This document shows, one piece after another, positions 7,351 to 16,700 of a stretch of 25,377 bases of DNA. The stretch is from positions 1-25,377 of the IMG/VR virus record IMGVR_UViG_3300010153_000098. One strand, given 5' to 3'. The notes under the pieces are model-generated. The model worked only from the letters and a program-made list of their open reading frames with translations. It was not told the DNA's origin and did no database searches. This DNA comes from a virus. The position numbers were made by a program, and so were the translations under genes. The first letter of the stretch is position 1; each line of letters starts with the position of its first letter.

Positions 7351-8781
7351 ATGGAAATAGAACCTTTTAATTTTGAACATAATATGGATATGGAGTTATC
7401 TAAAAACTCCTTTCCATATTTTTTCCAGAATGTATTAGGGTTTGATTTTCCATCTTATATTAGTGAATGGCATGACTTAATGAATGAAACTCAAAGGACT
7501 GTTATTATTTGTAGTCGTGACCACGGTAAGTCTGTATTTATGCACAGTTGGGTTGTATGGAAATTAATCTTTGAAGAACCCCCATACCAAATGCTATACA
7601 TATCTTCTAACCAAAAACAGACTCTTGTTCACATGAGAGACATTGATAAAATGTTTACTCATCCTATGCTTAAAAAATTCAAACCTGCTAGGGGTTGGGC
7701 TATCGGTAACATTACATTAACTAACGGTAATCAAATCTTAGAGCGTTCCGTAGGTTCACAGATTCGTGGACTACACCCTCAAGAAATAGTAATTGATGAC
7801 CCTTTGAAAGAGTTTAGTATGACAGGTATTCAAAAGGTTACAGATTGGTTTTATGGTGACATGATACCTACACTGCATCACACTGCGTCATTGAGAGTTA
7901 TTGGTACTCCATTTAGTTACACAGATATTTACCAACAGTTAGCAGAAAATGAGGCTTATACGGTCAGAACATATCCATGTCTCAATTCTTTGAATGAACC
8001 CTTATGGCCGGATAGATGGAATTACGATGCGTTGATGGCTCGTAAAGCAGAAGTAGGTTCATTGATGTTCACAAGAGAATACATGTGTGTACCTATTTCA
8101 ACAGGTACTTCTTTATTCAATCCTGATTATTTAGAGAGGGCCAAAGATAAGGATTATGTTTTGAAACCACAAAGGCGTGAAGGCTTCAAGTATTATGTAG
8201 GGGTTGACCCTGCTATTTCAACTGATGGAGATTACAATGTAATTACTGTATTAGAAGTTGATGAACATGACAATAAAACAGTAGTATTTGTTGACCGTTC
8301 TAAGAATGTTGAGTTTAGAGAGAACATAGAAAAGGTTCGTCTAATAGGAAAGATGTTCCATCCTGAAGTAGTATTGTTTGAGACAAACACCTTCGCTAAA
8401 TCATTTACACAAGAATTGAGGAATGTATCTGATTTGAATGTTCATGACTTTAACACTACTAGAAAAAGAAAGGAAGAGATTATTCTAAGTTTGCAGATGA
8501 ATTTTGAGAATGAAAAGATTAGACTACCTTATGGTAATGAAGAGAGCCGAAGAGTATCAATGATTCTTTTAGAAGAATTGTCAATGTTTGCTATTACAGA
8601 CAAAGGGAAGTTTGAGGGAATTGGAGCGCATGACGATATGGTTATGAGTTTAGCCCTTGCTAATGCGGCTACCCATACTATGAGTGAAACATTCATACTG
8701 TTAGATGACTTGGGTTTATTTGAGCCGGTTAAGACTAACCGTTATCAACCCACTAGCGGCGTTATAGGAATGAATTTTTGA
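7351..8781 (+). CDS. terL: Terminase large subunit (DNA-packaging ATPase/nuclease)
   Basis: This is the motor that cuts concatemeric viral DNA and pumps it into the procapsid through the portal. At 476 residues it has the normal family length and both domains. The ATPase domain shows a Walker A-like S-R-D-H-G-K-S (55-61; Lys60), a hydrophobic strand ending I-D-D (148-150) as Walker B, and I-G-T-P (184-187) in the coupling-motif region. The RNase H-like nuclease shows G-V-D-P (Asp286), L-F-E-T-N (Glu344) and A-H-D-D (Asp428/429), the expected acidic triad. The Walker A is of the S-R-x-x-G-K-S type, common in T4-like terminases. No small terminase subunit is recognised nearby. Confidence 0.96.
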   Translation: MEIEPFNFEHNMDMELSKNSFPYFFQNVLGFDFPSYISEWHDLMNETQRTVIICSRDHGKSVFMHSWVVWKLIFEEPPYQMLYISSNQKQTLVHMRDIDKMFTHPMLKKFKPARGWAIGNITLTNGNQILERSVGSQIRGLHPQEIVIDDPLKEFSMTGIQKVTDWFYGDMIPTLHHTASLRVIGTPFSYTDIYQQLAENEAYTVRTYPCLNSLNEPLWPDRWNYDALMARKAEVGSLMFTREYMCVPISTGTSLFNPDYLERAKDKDYVLKPQRREGFKYYVGVDPAISTDGDYNVITVLEVDEHDNKTVVFVDRSKNVEFRENIEKVRLIGKMFHPEVVLFETNTFAKSFTQELRNVSDLNVHDFNTTRKRKEEIILSLQMNFENEKIRLPYGNEESRRVSMILLEELSMFAITDKGKFEGIGAHDDMVMSLALANAATHTMSETFILLDDLGLFEPVKTNRYQPTSGVIGMNF

Positions 8782-8790
8782 GGTGGTTAT

Positions 8791-10146
8791 GTGACAACGG
8801 CAGAAGAATACGACGAAGCCTCTGAAAGAATGAAGCGTTTAGCGGAGTTAGAGAGAGAAAAGCAAGAAGAATTGTCAGAAGTTCAAAATGATTTAAGCAC
8901 TAAATTGACAGGAGTTTCTGATTATGTCATGTCTGATTATGAAGCAGTAAATAATCTATCCAAGAATCTAAATATTAATGCTACTGATGCTAGGAAACAA
9001 CTATCCACATTCCCTTCTGAATATATTGTTGATGGTCAAAATATCCCAGACCTAGTAAGAAAAATGCGTAAAGCAAGAAGGAAACTAAAAGGAGATTCTA
9101 GAATAAGAATGTCTGAAACTATTGATACAGTTATTGATGGATATGCAGACCACATACACAAGTGTATTGATTCTATTTATTGGATTACTCCATATAAGAT
9201 TCCTCTCTTGAAAATGAGATTCAACGAAAAAGATTTATCTAAATTAAATAAGATTTCAGAAGTTAAAGAAAGAAGAAACATAGTTGATTCTCTTTGTAAA
9301 TTATGGGAAATAGATTTAAAGAAAACAGATATGGCTTTTGGTTCTAACTACGCTAAATTAGAAAAAGAATCTAGATTAGCCAAAAAGGAATTTAGAGAAG
9401 AGTTAAAGAAAATTAGCGACCAATCTTTAATTAAATCTAAAAAGGAGAAGTCCTTAGATTTTATTTTAAAATCAATATGCGAAAATCCCGGAATTGGTCT
9501 TGGAACTATTCATGACCAAATGCCAAACAATTTACATAAAGCCAATTCAACTAATACTATTTCTAAAATGATTAAGAAATTAGAAGTAGGTAGTATAGAT
9601 GGTGCTTATTATAAATTACCTAATGAATTAAAAAAGAATGTTTGGGCTTACACTGCTGCATTTATTGATTCAGACGGTTATATTACTATGGATAGAAACC
9701 ATAATCCGAGAGTAGGGTTGATTGCTACTGGAGAAAGAGGTAAGGTGTTCATGAATGAAATGCACAAGTCTATTGGGTTTGGTAAATTACATTTAGACCA
9801 AAAATCCCCTCAAGATACACGACCTGTTAATCGCTTAAACTTTTATTCACAGGCAGATGTAGTCAATCTATTAACTAAATGCTTACCGCATTTCAGACTA
9901 AAGAAAGGTAATGCTGAATTATTATTAGAATTAATTCGTATGAAAAAGTCGCACAAGAAGGCCGATTGGTATAAATCTAGATGTGATGAGATATTCAAGT
10001 TAATGAAATGGGAGAACCATAAAGACCATGTTGGTTTTGATTTTGCTAAAGAAGGAATATATGTTGATGATATTTCTAAGTTACAAGGTAACTGTAAGAT
10101 GTCTGCTATGGATGAGTTAGAAGGTATTGGAGGTATGATAGTATGA
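8791..10146 (+). CDS. LAGLIDADG endonuclease-type protein with long N-terminal helical region
   Basis: This 451-residue protein starts at GTG behind GAGGTGGTT. Residues 1-215 are charged and helical without a recognised family. Residues about 222-275 look like a winged-helix segment (SLDFILKSICENPGIG... TNTISKMIKKLE). From about 283 a LAGLIDADG homing-endonuclease domain begins, with the motif A-A-F-I-D-S-D-G-Y-I (289-298; Asp295 at the catalytic position), followed by typical R-V-G-L-I-A-T, K-S-I-G-F-G-K and L-L-L-E-L-I-R-M-K segments. Only one motif is visible, so it would act as a dimer or serve as a binding domain. No intein splice residues flank it. It lies between terminase and head genes, a common site for such selfish elements. 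Confidence 0.82.
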   Translation: MTTAEEYDEASERMKRLAELEREKQEELSEVQNDLSTKLTGVSDYVMSDYEAVNNLSKNLNINATDARKQLSTFPSEYIVDGQNIPDLVRKMRKARRKLKGDSRIRMSETIDTVIDGYADHIHKCIDSIYWITPYKIPLLKMRFNEKDLSKLNKISEVKERRNIVDSLCKLWEIDLKKTDMAFGSNYAKLEKESRLAKKEFREELKKISDQSLIKSKKEKSLDFILKSICENPGIGLGTIHDQMPNNLHKANSTNTISKMIKKLEVGSIDGAYYKLPNELKKNVWAYTAAFIDSDGYITMDRNHNPRVGLIATGERGKVFMNEMHKSIGFGKLHLDQKSPQDTRPVNRLNFYSQADVVNLLTKCLPHFRLKKGNAELLLELIRMKKSHKKADWYKSRCDEIFKLMKWENHKDHVGFDFAKEGIYVDDISKLQGNCKMSAMDELEGIGGMIV

Positions 10147-10526
10147 GTTGGAAAGATATTCTTAAAGTAAAGGCTACCGCTACTCACAATAGCAAAGGCG
10201 AAAAGAAAGACCAATGCGCTTTAAATGCCGATGAATCATATGGATTAAAAGGTTCAGCGTATAAATCAGGATATATGACCCGTTGCCGTCAAGGAAAACT
10301 AAAGAAAGGCGGAGATAATTTCAAAAGGGAAAAAGAATCGGGATTACACGGTTGGTTTTCAAGAAGAGGCGGGGATGGACAAAAGGGTTGGGTTTCCTGT
10401 CAATCATGTGAAAATGATAATGAAGAGACAAAACCTTGTGGAAGACAAGATGCTTCTAAAGGAACTAAACAAAGATGTAGGCCAACTTGTTCTGCATGTG
10501 AAACATATAAAAGGAGAAGGGGATGA
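10143..10526 (+). CDS. Tagged Cys-rich basic protein (DUF5872-like)
   Basis: This 127-residue protein starts M-S-W-K-D-I-L-K. It then carries a conserved-looking phage block: K-K-D-Q-C-A-L-N-A-D, Y-K-S-G-Y-M-T-R-C-R, then H-G-W-F-S-R-R-G-G-D-G-Q-K-G-W-V-S-C, P-C-G-R and C-R-P-T-C-S-A-C. The order G-W-F, G-W-V-x-C, C-G-R, C-R-P-T resembles the small DUF5872-type proteins of marine phages and giant viruses; this is recalled, not searched. Eight cysteines suggest zinc binding. It is strongly basic and overlaps neighbours on both sides (ATGA). An internal, DNA-associated virion role is inferred. Confidence 0.8.
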   Translation: MSWKDILKVKATATHNSKGEKKDQCALNADESYGLKGSAYKSGYMTRCRQGKLKKGGDNFKREKESGLHGWFSRRGGDGQKGWVSCQSCENDNEETKPCGRQDASKGTKQRCRPTCSACETYKRRRG

Positions 10527-10876
10527 TGTGGGAAGATATTCTAAAAAAGAAACCTAAGAGTGCTAGGTCAAGAGCCTTAGAGAGAGCCAAAAAGAAAGGG
10601 CTTAAAGGATTAAATAGACCACAGCGATTAAAAGACAGTTCAGGAAAATCACATCATGTAATGGCCTTTGAAGGTAAGAAAGCCAAGTACATTAAATTCG
10701 GTCAAGCAGGTGTAAAAACAAATCAAACTGCTGGACAAAGAAAAGCATTCAAATCTAGACACGCAAAGAACATAAAGCGTGGTAAAATGTCTGCTGCTTA
10801 TTGGGCTGATAAGGTGAAGTGGAGTCCTAAGAAAACTAAAGAAAAGAAGAATAAGAAATGGCGGAAGGGCAGTTGA
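10523..10876 (+). CDS. Tagged, strongly basic small protein, candidate DNA-binding head protein
   Basis: This 117-residue protein starts M-M-W-E-D-I-L-K. A second ATG at 10526 would give M-W-E-D-I-L-K; GGAG at 10513 fits either. Lys and Arg make up roughly a third of residues, with a Lys-rich tail. The core H-H-V-M-A-F-E-G-K-K-A-K-Y-I-K-F-G-Q-A-G and R-H-A-K-N-I-x8-A-A-Y-W-A-D-K-V-K-W resembles short proteins that recur in marine phage genomes (recalled pattern, function not known to me). High positive charge plus the shared tag makes it a good candidate for a packaged DNA-condensing protein. Confidence 0.8.
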   Translation: MMWEDILKKKPKSARSRALERAKKKGLKGLNRPQRLKDSSGKSHHVMAFEGKKAKYIKFGQAGVKTNQTAGQRKAFKSRHAKNIKRGKMSAAYWADKVKWSPKKTKEKKNKKWRKGS

Positions 10877-11344
10877 ATGTGGGAAGATATATTAAAGGCT
10901 GATTTTGTGGTAAAAACCAATTGGCCTGAAGCGGATTTTTGGCTACAAAAAAGAGGTTCTGAACAGAATGTCGGAAAGCCTATGAGAAAGTTTAGCAAGG
11001 TTCAAGGTCAATATAACATAGGAATTAAAGTTCCGAAAGGAATGAATAAAGAATATGTATATGCACAATTAGCAGCACTATTTAGAAAAGGATATTGGCA
11101 AACACATTCTTACGGTACTCTTAATTTACAGCATATTAGAGTCGATGATGTAAAGAAGATACTACAATCTTTTGAAAATAAAGAAGACTATACAGACGCT
11201 ACATCAGATAAGATAGAAAAAATATATGATAAGTGGCTAAATGATTCTAAGTTGATTAGTCAATTACTTATGTCAAGTAACTCTCTAATTAGAGAAGGTC
11301 GGGAAATTAAAAGGTTCTTAGGGAAAATGGAGGACATGAGATGA
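10877..11344 (+). CDS. Tagged hypothetical protein (MWEDILK)
   Basis: This 155-residue protein starts M-W-E-D-I-L-K immediately after the preceding TGA, so no longer start is possible. A conserved-looking core D-F-W-L-Q-K-R-G-S-x4-V-G-K-P (residues about 20-34) is followed by Y-N-I-G-I-K-V, then L-A-A-L-F-R-K-G-Y-W and G-T-L-N-L-Q-H-I. Similar cores occur in marine phage proteins, as far as I recall, without a function I can name. The C-terminus is helical and charged. GGAGG near its end (11329-11333) probably serves the next small gene. Confidence 0.78.
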   Translation: MWEDILKADFVVKTNWPEADFWLQKRGSEQNVGKPMRKFSKVQGQYNIGIKVPKGMNKEYVYAQLAALFRKGYWQTHSYGTLNLQHIRVDDVKKILQSFENKEDYTDATSDKIEKIYDKWLNDSKLISQLLMSSNSLIREGREIKRFLGKMEDMR

Positions 11345-11484
11345 AGTATTGCGGTAAATGTTATACTGCCGATATTGGGGTTTATCCCTTCGGTTATTGT
11401 CAAGTTTGTTGGGTCAAGGCAGGTAGTCCTAAGACCATGAAGATGAAAGCATTGATAAGAGAGGCGAATCCTCCAAATATTTAG
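11341..11484 (+). CDS. 47-residue zinc-ribbon protein
   Basis: This short frame starts at an ATG overlapping the preceding stop (ATGA), with GGAGG about ten bases upstream, and ends at TAG 11482-11484. The translation begins M-K-Y-C-G-K-C-Y and continues Y-C-Q-V-C-W, giving C4-x2-C7 and C20-x2-C23, a complete four-Cys zinc ribbon. A short basic helix follows. Precise overlap, a strong ribosome site and paired CxxC motifs argue that it is a real gene. It may bind DNA or a partner protein. It is also the one clear use of TAG as a stop here. Confidence 0.7.
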   Translation: MKYCGKCYTADIGVYPFGYCQVCWVKAGSPKTMKMKALIREANPPNI

Positions 11485-11494
11485 GGGTGTAGTT

Positions 11495-13138
11495 ATGGCT
11501 GAAAAGAAGCGACGGTTCTCGTTCACTAACCTGTTTAGGCGTTCAACTCCTAAACCTGCGGATAGGCAGATATTCAATATGGGTATTCAGGAAAGACAGA
11601 ATAACTACATGATGACGGCCCCTATCATTTATTCTATGGTTCAGCAATCAGTTATTGTCCGAACATGTATTACTCAATTAAAACAAGAAGTTTATAGAAG
11701 AGGTTATGTTTGGGAAAAAGCATTTGATTCTATTTGTAAACAATGCGGTAAAAAACACCAAAGACCTGTATCTGAATGTTCTAGATGTAAAAGCACTGAT
11801 TTGAAAAAACCAGATGTAAAACAATTAGAGTATGCAGAAAGGTTCTTAGAAGGATATGTCAATCCTTCTGAACAATTATTTATTGATGTTCTAAAAGAAT
11901 TAGAGGATGATTTGAATACAATGGATGATGCCTACATTGTCTTAGTTAAAGAATATTTCCTAGACGGTAATGGTAAAATAAGAATGCACCGCATAAAAGA
12001 AATCTTTAGAGGCGACCCTGTTACTATGTTTATTTATGCAGACGAAGAAGGTGTAAAGGGTACAAAAGGATTCACATGTATTAATCATAGGACTATATTA
12101 GATACTGAACCGCATCATACTTGTGAAGAATGTAATGGTAAACTATATCCTGTTCATTATGTTAACAGAGCGAATGGGGAAGACCAATACTTCTTAGAAG
12201 GCGAGGTGTTACACTTTAGTAAATACAGCCCTAGTAGGCTGTACGGTTTTTCTCCTGTAATTACATTATACAATCATATTATGACTCTAATTGCTATGGA
12301 GAATTATGTTAATTCAGCCTATACTAAGAGCAGAATGCCTAGAGGATTATTGGCAGTACAGACTCGTAACATGGATTCAATGAGAGCCTTTTGGCGTGGT
12401 GTAAAAGAGAAGATGGAATCAGACCCTCACTTTATTCCTGTTATGGGTGTTGAATCAGATAGTGGCGGTAAGGGTGCTGTTGAATGGATTAAGTTTATGG
12501 ATAGTCTAAAAGAAATGGATTACATGTCTGTAAAGGATGATTTAAGAGATAGGATTTCAGCATTCTATGGAGTAAGTAAAGTATTCATGGCAGACAATAC
12601 CACTAGTGGTGGATTGAATAATGAAGGTATGCAGATTCTTGTTACTAATCGTGCAGTACAAATGGCACAGAATGTGTATAATAATTATGTATTTCCTTAT
12701 CTAATCAAACAGTTCGGTATTACTGATTGGGAATTAAAACTCCCACCATCAGAAGAAGAAGACGAAATAGCAGTACTTCGTAAAAGAGAATTAGAAGTTA
12801 GTATTGCGGCTGCTATTAAAAATCTAGGATTTGAAGTTGACATGGATGAAGACGGTCAATTTACTTATGACAAACCTGAACCTACGAAACAGCCGCAAGA
12901 AGGAGAAGAAGGGCAGAAAGGAAGTAAAGACCCCTTAGCCGGTTCTAATTTAGACCAAAGAGACTTAGACGAAAGTATGCGAGTAATGGCAGAAGGCGGA
13001 AGTAAACCACAAGAAAATCCAGCGACAACTAGAAATAAACCTAGTGTTGAGACAGGGCCAGATAAGCGTCTAACCGGATTACCCGAAGATGCCGGAAATC
13101 AGAATGTTGATTCAAGAACAGAAAGAAGAGTTGGTTAA
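11495..13138 (+). CDS. Portal protein with two zinc-ribbon-like insertions
   Basis: This is the dodecameric ring at the capsid vertex through which DNA is packaged. It has 547 residues. Portal-like features include the early S-M-V-Q-Q-S-V-I-V-R-T-C-I segment, the helix before residue 280, the R-A-F-W-R-G-V-K-E-K stem-like region (297-306), and R-D-R-I-S-A-F-Y-G-V-S-K-V-F-M (351-365), typical of the clip/stem of HK97/SPP1-type portals. Unusually, C81/C84/C95/C98 form a four-Cys knuckle, and C195/H198 with C210/C213 form a second. The last 100 residues are a Pro/Glu/Gly-rich disordered tail. The location after terminase and before protease supports the call. Confidence 0.9.
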   Translation: MAEKKRRFSFTNLFRRSTPKPADRQIFNMGIQERQNNYMMTAPIIYSMVQQSVIVRTCITQLKQEVYRRGYVWEKAFDSICKQCGKKHQRPVSECSRCKSTDLKKPDVKQLEYAERFLEGYVNPSEQLFIDVLKELEDDLNTMDDAYIVLVKEYFLDGNGKIRMHRIKEIFRGDPVTMFIYADEEGVKGTKGFTCINHRTILDTEPHHTCEECNGKLYPVHYVNRANGEDQYFLEGEVLHFSKYSPSRLYGFSPVITLYNHIMTLIAMENYVNSAYTKSRMPRGLLAVQTRNMDSMRAFWRGVKEKMESDPHFIPVMGVESDSGGKGAVEWIKFMDSLKEMDYMSVKDDLRDRISAFYGVSKVFMADNTTSGGLNNEGMQILVTNRAVQMAQNVYNNYVFPYLIKQFGITDWELKLPPSEEEDEIAVLRKRELEVSIAAAIKNLGFEVDMDEDGQFTYDKPEPTKQPQEGEEGQKGSKDPLAGSNLDQRDLDESMRVMAEGGSKPQENPATTRNKPSVETGPDKRLTGLPEDAGNQNVDSRTERRVG

Positions 13139-13139
13139 T

Positions 13140-13469
13140 ATGACTTGGGAAAATATATTGAAAATTGAAAAGTTTAGGAATCCTTTCAAACAACAAAAGA
13201 AGGGAAGAGAAAAAATGCCTATGGAACTTTTTCAACGAAGGCATAGATTAAGTCCCGAAGTCATGAAAGAAGTTAGACAAAAAATACAACCATTAACCAA
13301 TTTATACAAGCAAAAGGTTACTGAATTTGAGGCTAATGAAGAAAGTACGCTTTGGATAATTTCTAAACATTTGACGGGCAGACAATCAAGAAATCCTGAT
13401 GCTGATGCTATTAATACCATAGATGAAATTATTAGAAATTTAACAGATAACATAAATAGAAGAAGGTGA
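13140..13469 (+). CDS. Tagged hypothetical protein (MTWENILK)
   Basis: I place the start at ATG 13140, one base after the portal stop, because the protein then begins with the shared tag M-T-W-E-N-I-L-K; the longer in-phase frame from 13089 would overlap the portal tail. The protein has 109 residues: a basic stretch (FKQQKKGREK), then amphipathic helices (SPEVMKEVRQKIQPL ... INTIDEIIRNLTDNINRR). No family is recognised. Its helical and basic character and its place between portal and scaffold-type genes suggest a small internal or assembly protein. Confidence 0.78.
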   Translation: MTWENILKIEKFRNPFKQQKKGREKMPMELFQRRHRLSPEVMKEVRQKIQPLTNLYKQKVTEFEANEESTLWIISKHLTGRQSRNPDADAINTIDEIIRNLTDNINRRR

Positions 13470-13473
13470 TTAA

Positions 13474-13701
13474 ATGTCAGAAGATTTGAAACAAAAAGAA
13501 ATGAGATTAAAGAAAGAATTAGCAAAGGTTAGGAGTCAAAATGCGGCAGACAGTCGTAAAGCGACTCCTAGTAGGGATTTCTCCGTTGGAGGATTACCGC
13601 CGGACACATCGCATAAGTCTATTAATGCGTCTAATGATGTTCCCGATGTAGTATTACTACCCTCTAAGAGAAGAGGAAAGAAAGAAAATGTTCCTTTTTG
13701 A
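13474..13701 (+). CDS. Small hypothetical protein (75 aa)
   Basis: The N-terminal third is a charged helix (MSEDLKQKEMRLKKELAKVRSQ); the remainder is Ser/Pro-rich and probably disordered, ending basic (KRRGKKENVPF). AGAAGGTGATTAA upstream supplies the ribosome site. No family is recognised and it lacks the tag. Tight packing (four bases after the previous stop) supports it as a real gene. Confidence 0.65.
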   Translation: MSEDLKQKEMRLKKELAKVRSQNAADSRKATPSRDFSVGGLPPDTSHKSINASNDVPDVVLLPSKRRGKKENVPF

Positions 13702-13710
13702 TGTGATTAT

Positions 13711-16700
13711 ATGTTATGGGAAGCAGTGCTAGTAGGGCGTGAAAATGACCCTTCCTTTTTATTGAAGGCACTAGTTAATGACATAGAAAAGAGATACGAA
13801 GGAAAAAGAACCAAGCAACCAAGACCTAATCCATATATAGATAATGATGGTAAGCCTATTGATAAAGTAAAGGCTAAGGCTTGGGAAAATATACCAAGAA
13901 GTTTTGCTTTAGAAGGCCCGAATAAAAAAATGTCAATAGAAGATGCATACATTACTGTTTTAGCAGAAGCGGCTAAAACTCAAATGGGAACAGGCTCTAA
14001 AGGACAACCTAAATCCGATAGCGATGAAGTGTATCGGCTATTTTATCAAGAACAAAGAAAAAGAATACAAGATTATTATAAAAAACTTATTAGTAATCAA
14101 AAGAATAAAAAGTACACTTTATCTGAATTAAATAAAGAATGGATAGAAGAAAACAGATATTGGAATCCTAAAGATTCATCAATAGATGAGTCTAAAAAGA
14201 AAATATTTACTGATTTAGGAATACCTATTGAAATTAATTGGAAAACAGGATATGACAGACCCGCATCTGGTTTTGAAGATAAATTTTTTGGAAGCAACGA
14301 AGGTCTAGAACTTAAACTAAAAGAACTTAATCAGCAGTTAGAAAAAGAAGAGAAAAAAACTGACGAGGATTTAGATAATATATCCTTTGATTGGCAAACT
14401 AAAGAGGAAGCCATTAAAGGGAATAAAAAGTTTATTGAATATTTAAAAGACGAAATACAGGTAATAGAAGGAAGAATACAAGAAGGTAAAAAAAATCAAT
14501 TAAGTAATAAAGAATTATTTTCTATGTATGGAGGAAAGGCCAAGTTCCAAAAGAAAATAAACGATAGTTATATTTCTGCTATCAAACTATTAGAACAAGA
14601 AGATTTGAAATTGTTTGATGAAAATTATAAGAAGATGCAAACTAAAATAGATAAGGATATATCTTATGCTATTAAAAACATAAAGCCATCTCCTGATATG
14701 AAAGATAATATTACTTTCGGAGAAGTATATAGTAATATAGAAGGCTCAAGTGAATTGTCTGAATTAAAAGAACTTCTTAAAGATGATGAAATGAAACAAT
14801 ACTTAGAACTTCTATCAGATAAATACTCTCTTCCTAAGAAATGGGATGAGATGTCTGATAAGGAACAAAATGCTTGGGAATTAGATAATAAAAGAAAGTT
14901 TCAAAGTAACTACCAAAGATTATTAAAAACCCTATATGCTCTAAAAAACAAATATTCTGCTGATGCGTCTACTTCAAATAAGGTTTCAAAGGTGGAAGCG
15001 GTCATTAAAACTCTTAATGATAGATTTAGTATGAAATCATGGGAAGATGGTAGAAAAGAAGCAGAAGAAATGAAAAGAGAAAGCGGCACATCTTTGAGAA
15101 GAGATTCTAAAGATTCTGACTTCGGCCCTAATAAATTAAAAAGACCAAAACCTAAAAAATGGAAAACTATGTCATTTAAAGAACAACAGGAATGGTATTC
15201 AAAAAATACAATTAAAAATCCTAGTAGAAAAGCAGCAGAAGAATCTGACATGCAGAATATATATGAAGTGATATTTAACGACAAAGAACCTTTAGATAAA
15301 TTAGTTAAGAATAAAAAAATAAAAGCACTATTACCTAGTAAAGAAGTTGATGTTACGAAGCCTACTAGGGAAATGTGGTCTAATCTATTAACTAAACTAG
15401 AAGCATTTAGTAAGTCTAAAAACCCTGAAAGTCAATTTAATAAGTTAATCTTATCTAATGAATTATATCTTATTGATGTAATTAACTTAATGCAAACTAG
15501 AAGAAATAATGTATATCCTAAATATACTAAATTGACAGGTAAGAAACTAGTTATGCAAAAGCCTCCTAAAAAGAAAAAGGAAGTTTCGATAGGGGGGAAA
15601 AAGACTAGTCAGTTAAGTGTAGGAAATCGCCCACCTAAACCTAAAAAGGCAATAGAAGATGACCCTAATCCAGAATATTTTGATACTTCCGAAACAGTAC
15701 CTAAAGACCCAAGAACAGCAAGTGAAAGAGCATGGGATGAAAAGCACTTTAGAAGGGTGAAGAAAGCCGAAGATGACGAAAAACCTTTACCTAAAATTGG
15801 TAGCAATAAAGCGGCTATGGAAGCAAGAGAAAAGAAATATGCAAAAATGTATAGAGAAGCGATTACGGCTAACTATGCTAAATTAAAGGCAGATATGAAT
15901 AAAGTAAATTCTGATGATTTAGATAAGTACTTCAGTAAAACAAAAAGTGTTATGGATTCTGATTTATTTCATTGGATTGATAAAACTAACAAAGGAATAA
16001 CTATGAGAGTTATTCCCTATGGAGAAGGAGATAAAGATTACTCCACCATTAGAAAAGATGTTCTTGATATAATGAAAATATTAGATAAAGATATGGAATA
16101 CGATGGTTCTGAAATGAAAGTATTAGATGTTCTTAATGTTCTTGGAAGAAAAGTATATAAAAAGAAAGCAGGTTCTATTGTTTCAGACAAGAGAAGAGAT
16201 GTTTCTGCTAAATTAAAAACCATAGGTGAAGAAACAGTCAGAGCAGTTATGGCTAAAGATAGTAACGATTTCAAAATACCTAGATTGTTTAAATTAAAAT
16301 TAAAACAAAACAATCTTAAACTTAAAAAGGAGTTTTATAATATATTTACTGCCACACCAACGCCTAATAAAACTACAAAGGTTGAGACTATGAGAATGGT
16401 TGAAGGTACTGAAGAAAAAATAAACGAATTAACTGAAATAGAAAAGATAATATTATCTAGATGGAAACTAGTTTCTGATGCCGTAGTTGAATTATCAAAA
16501 CCAGAAATAAAAGCCAGAGAAGAATCTTTTAAGAGAAAACAGTACGCTCAAGCACTAAGGTATATTTTAGACTTTGAAGAAGCAATTGAATCCGCTAGAA
16601 AACCTATGGATATAATGGAACAAGAAGTTATAGTGCTATCAGAACGACTACAAAAAGACCCTGTAAAATTCCTTTTGCCTTCGGGAGAAAGTTCTACAAT

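Noticed and set aside
8791-10146. Intein within the gene after terL
   Set aside because: No Cys/Ser at an intein start, no His-Asn/Cys splice end, and no interrupted host protein on both sides of the LAGLIDADG domain.
13089-13139. Upstream ATG extending the tagged protein at 13140
   Set aside because: It would overlap the portal tail by 50 bases and bury the shared tag internally; the tag-defined start one base after the portal stop is better.
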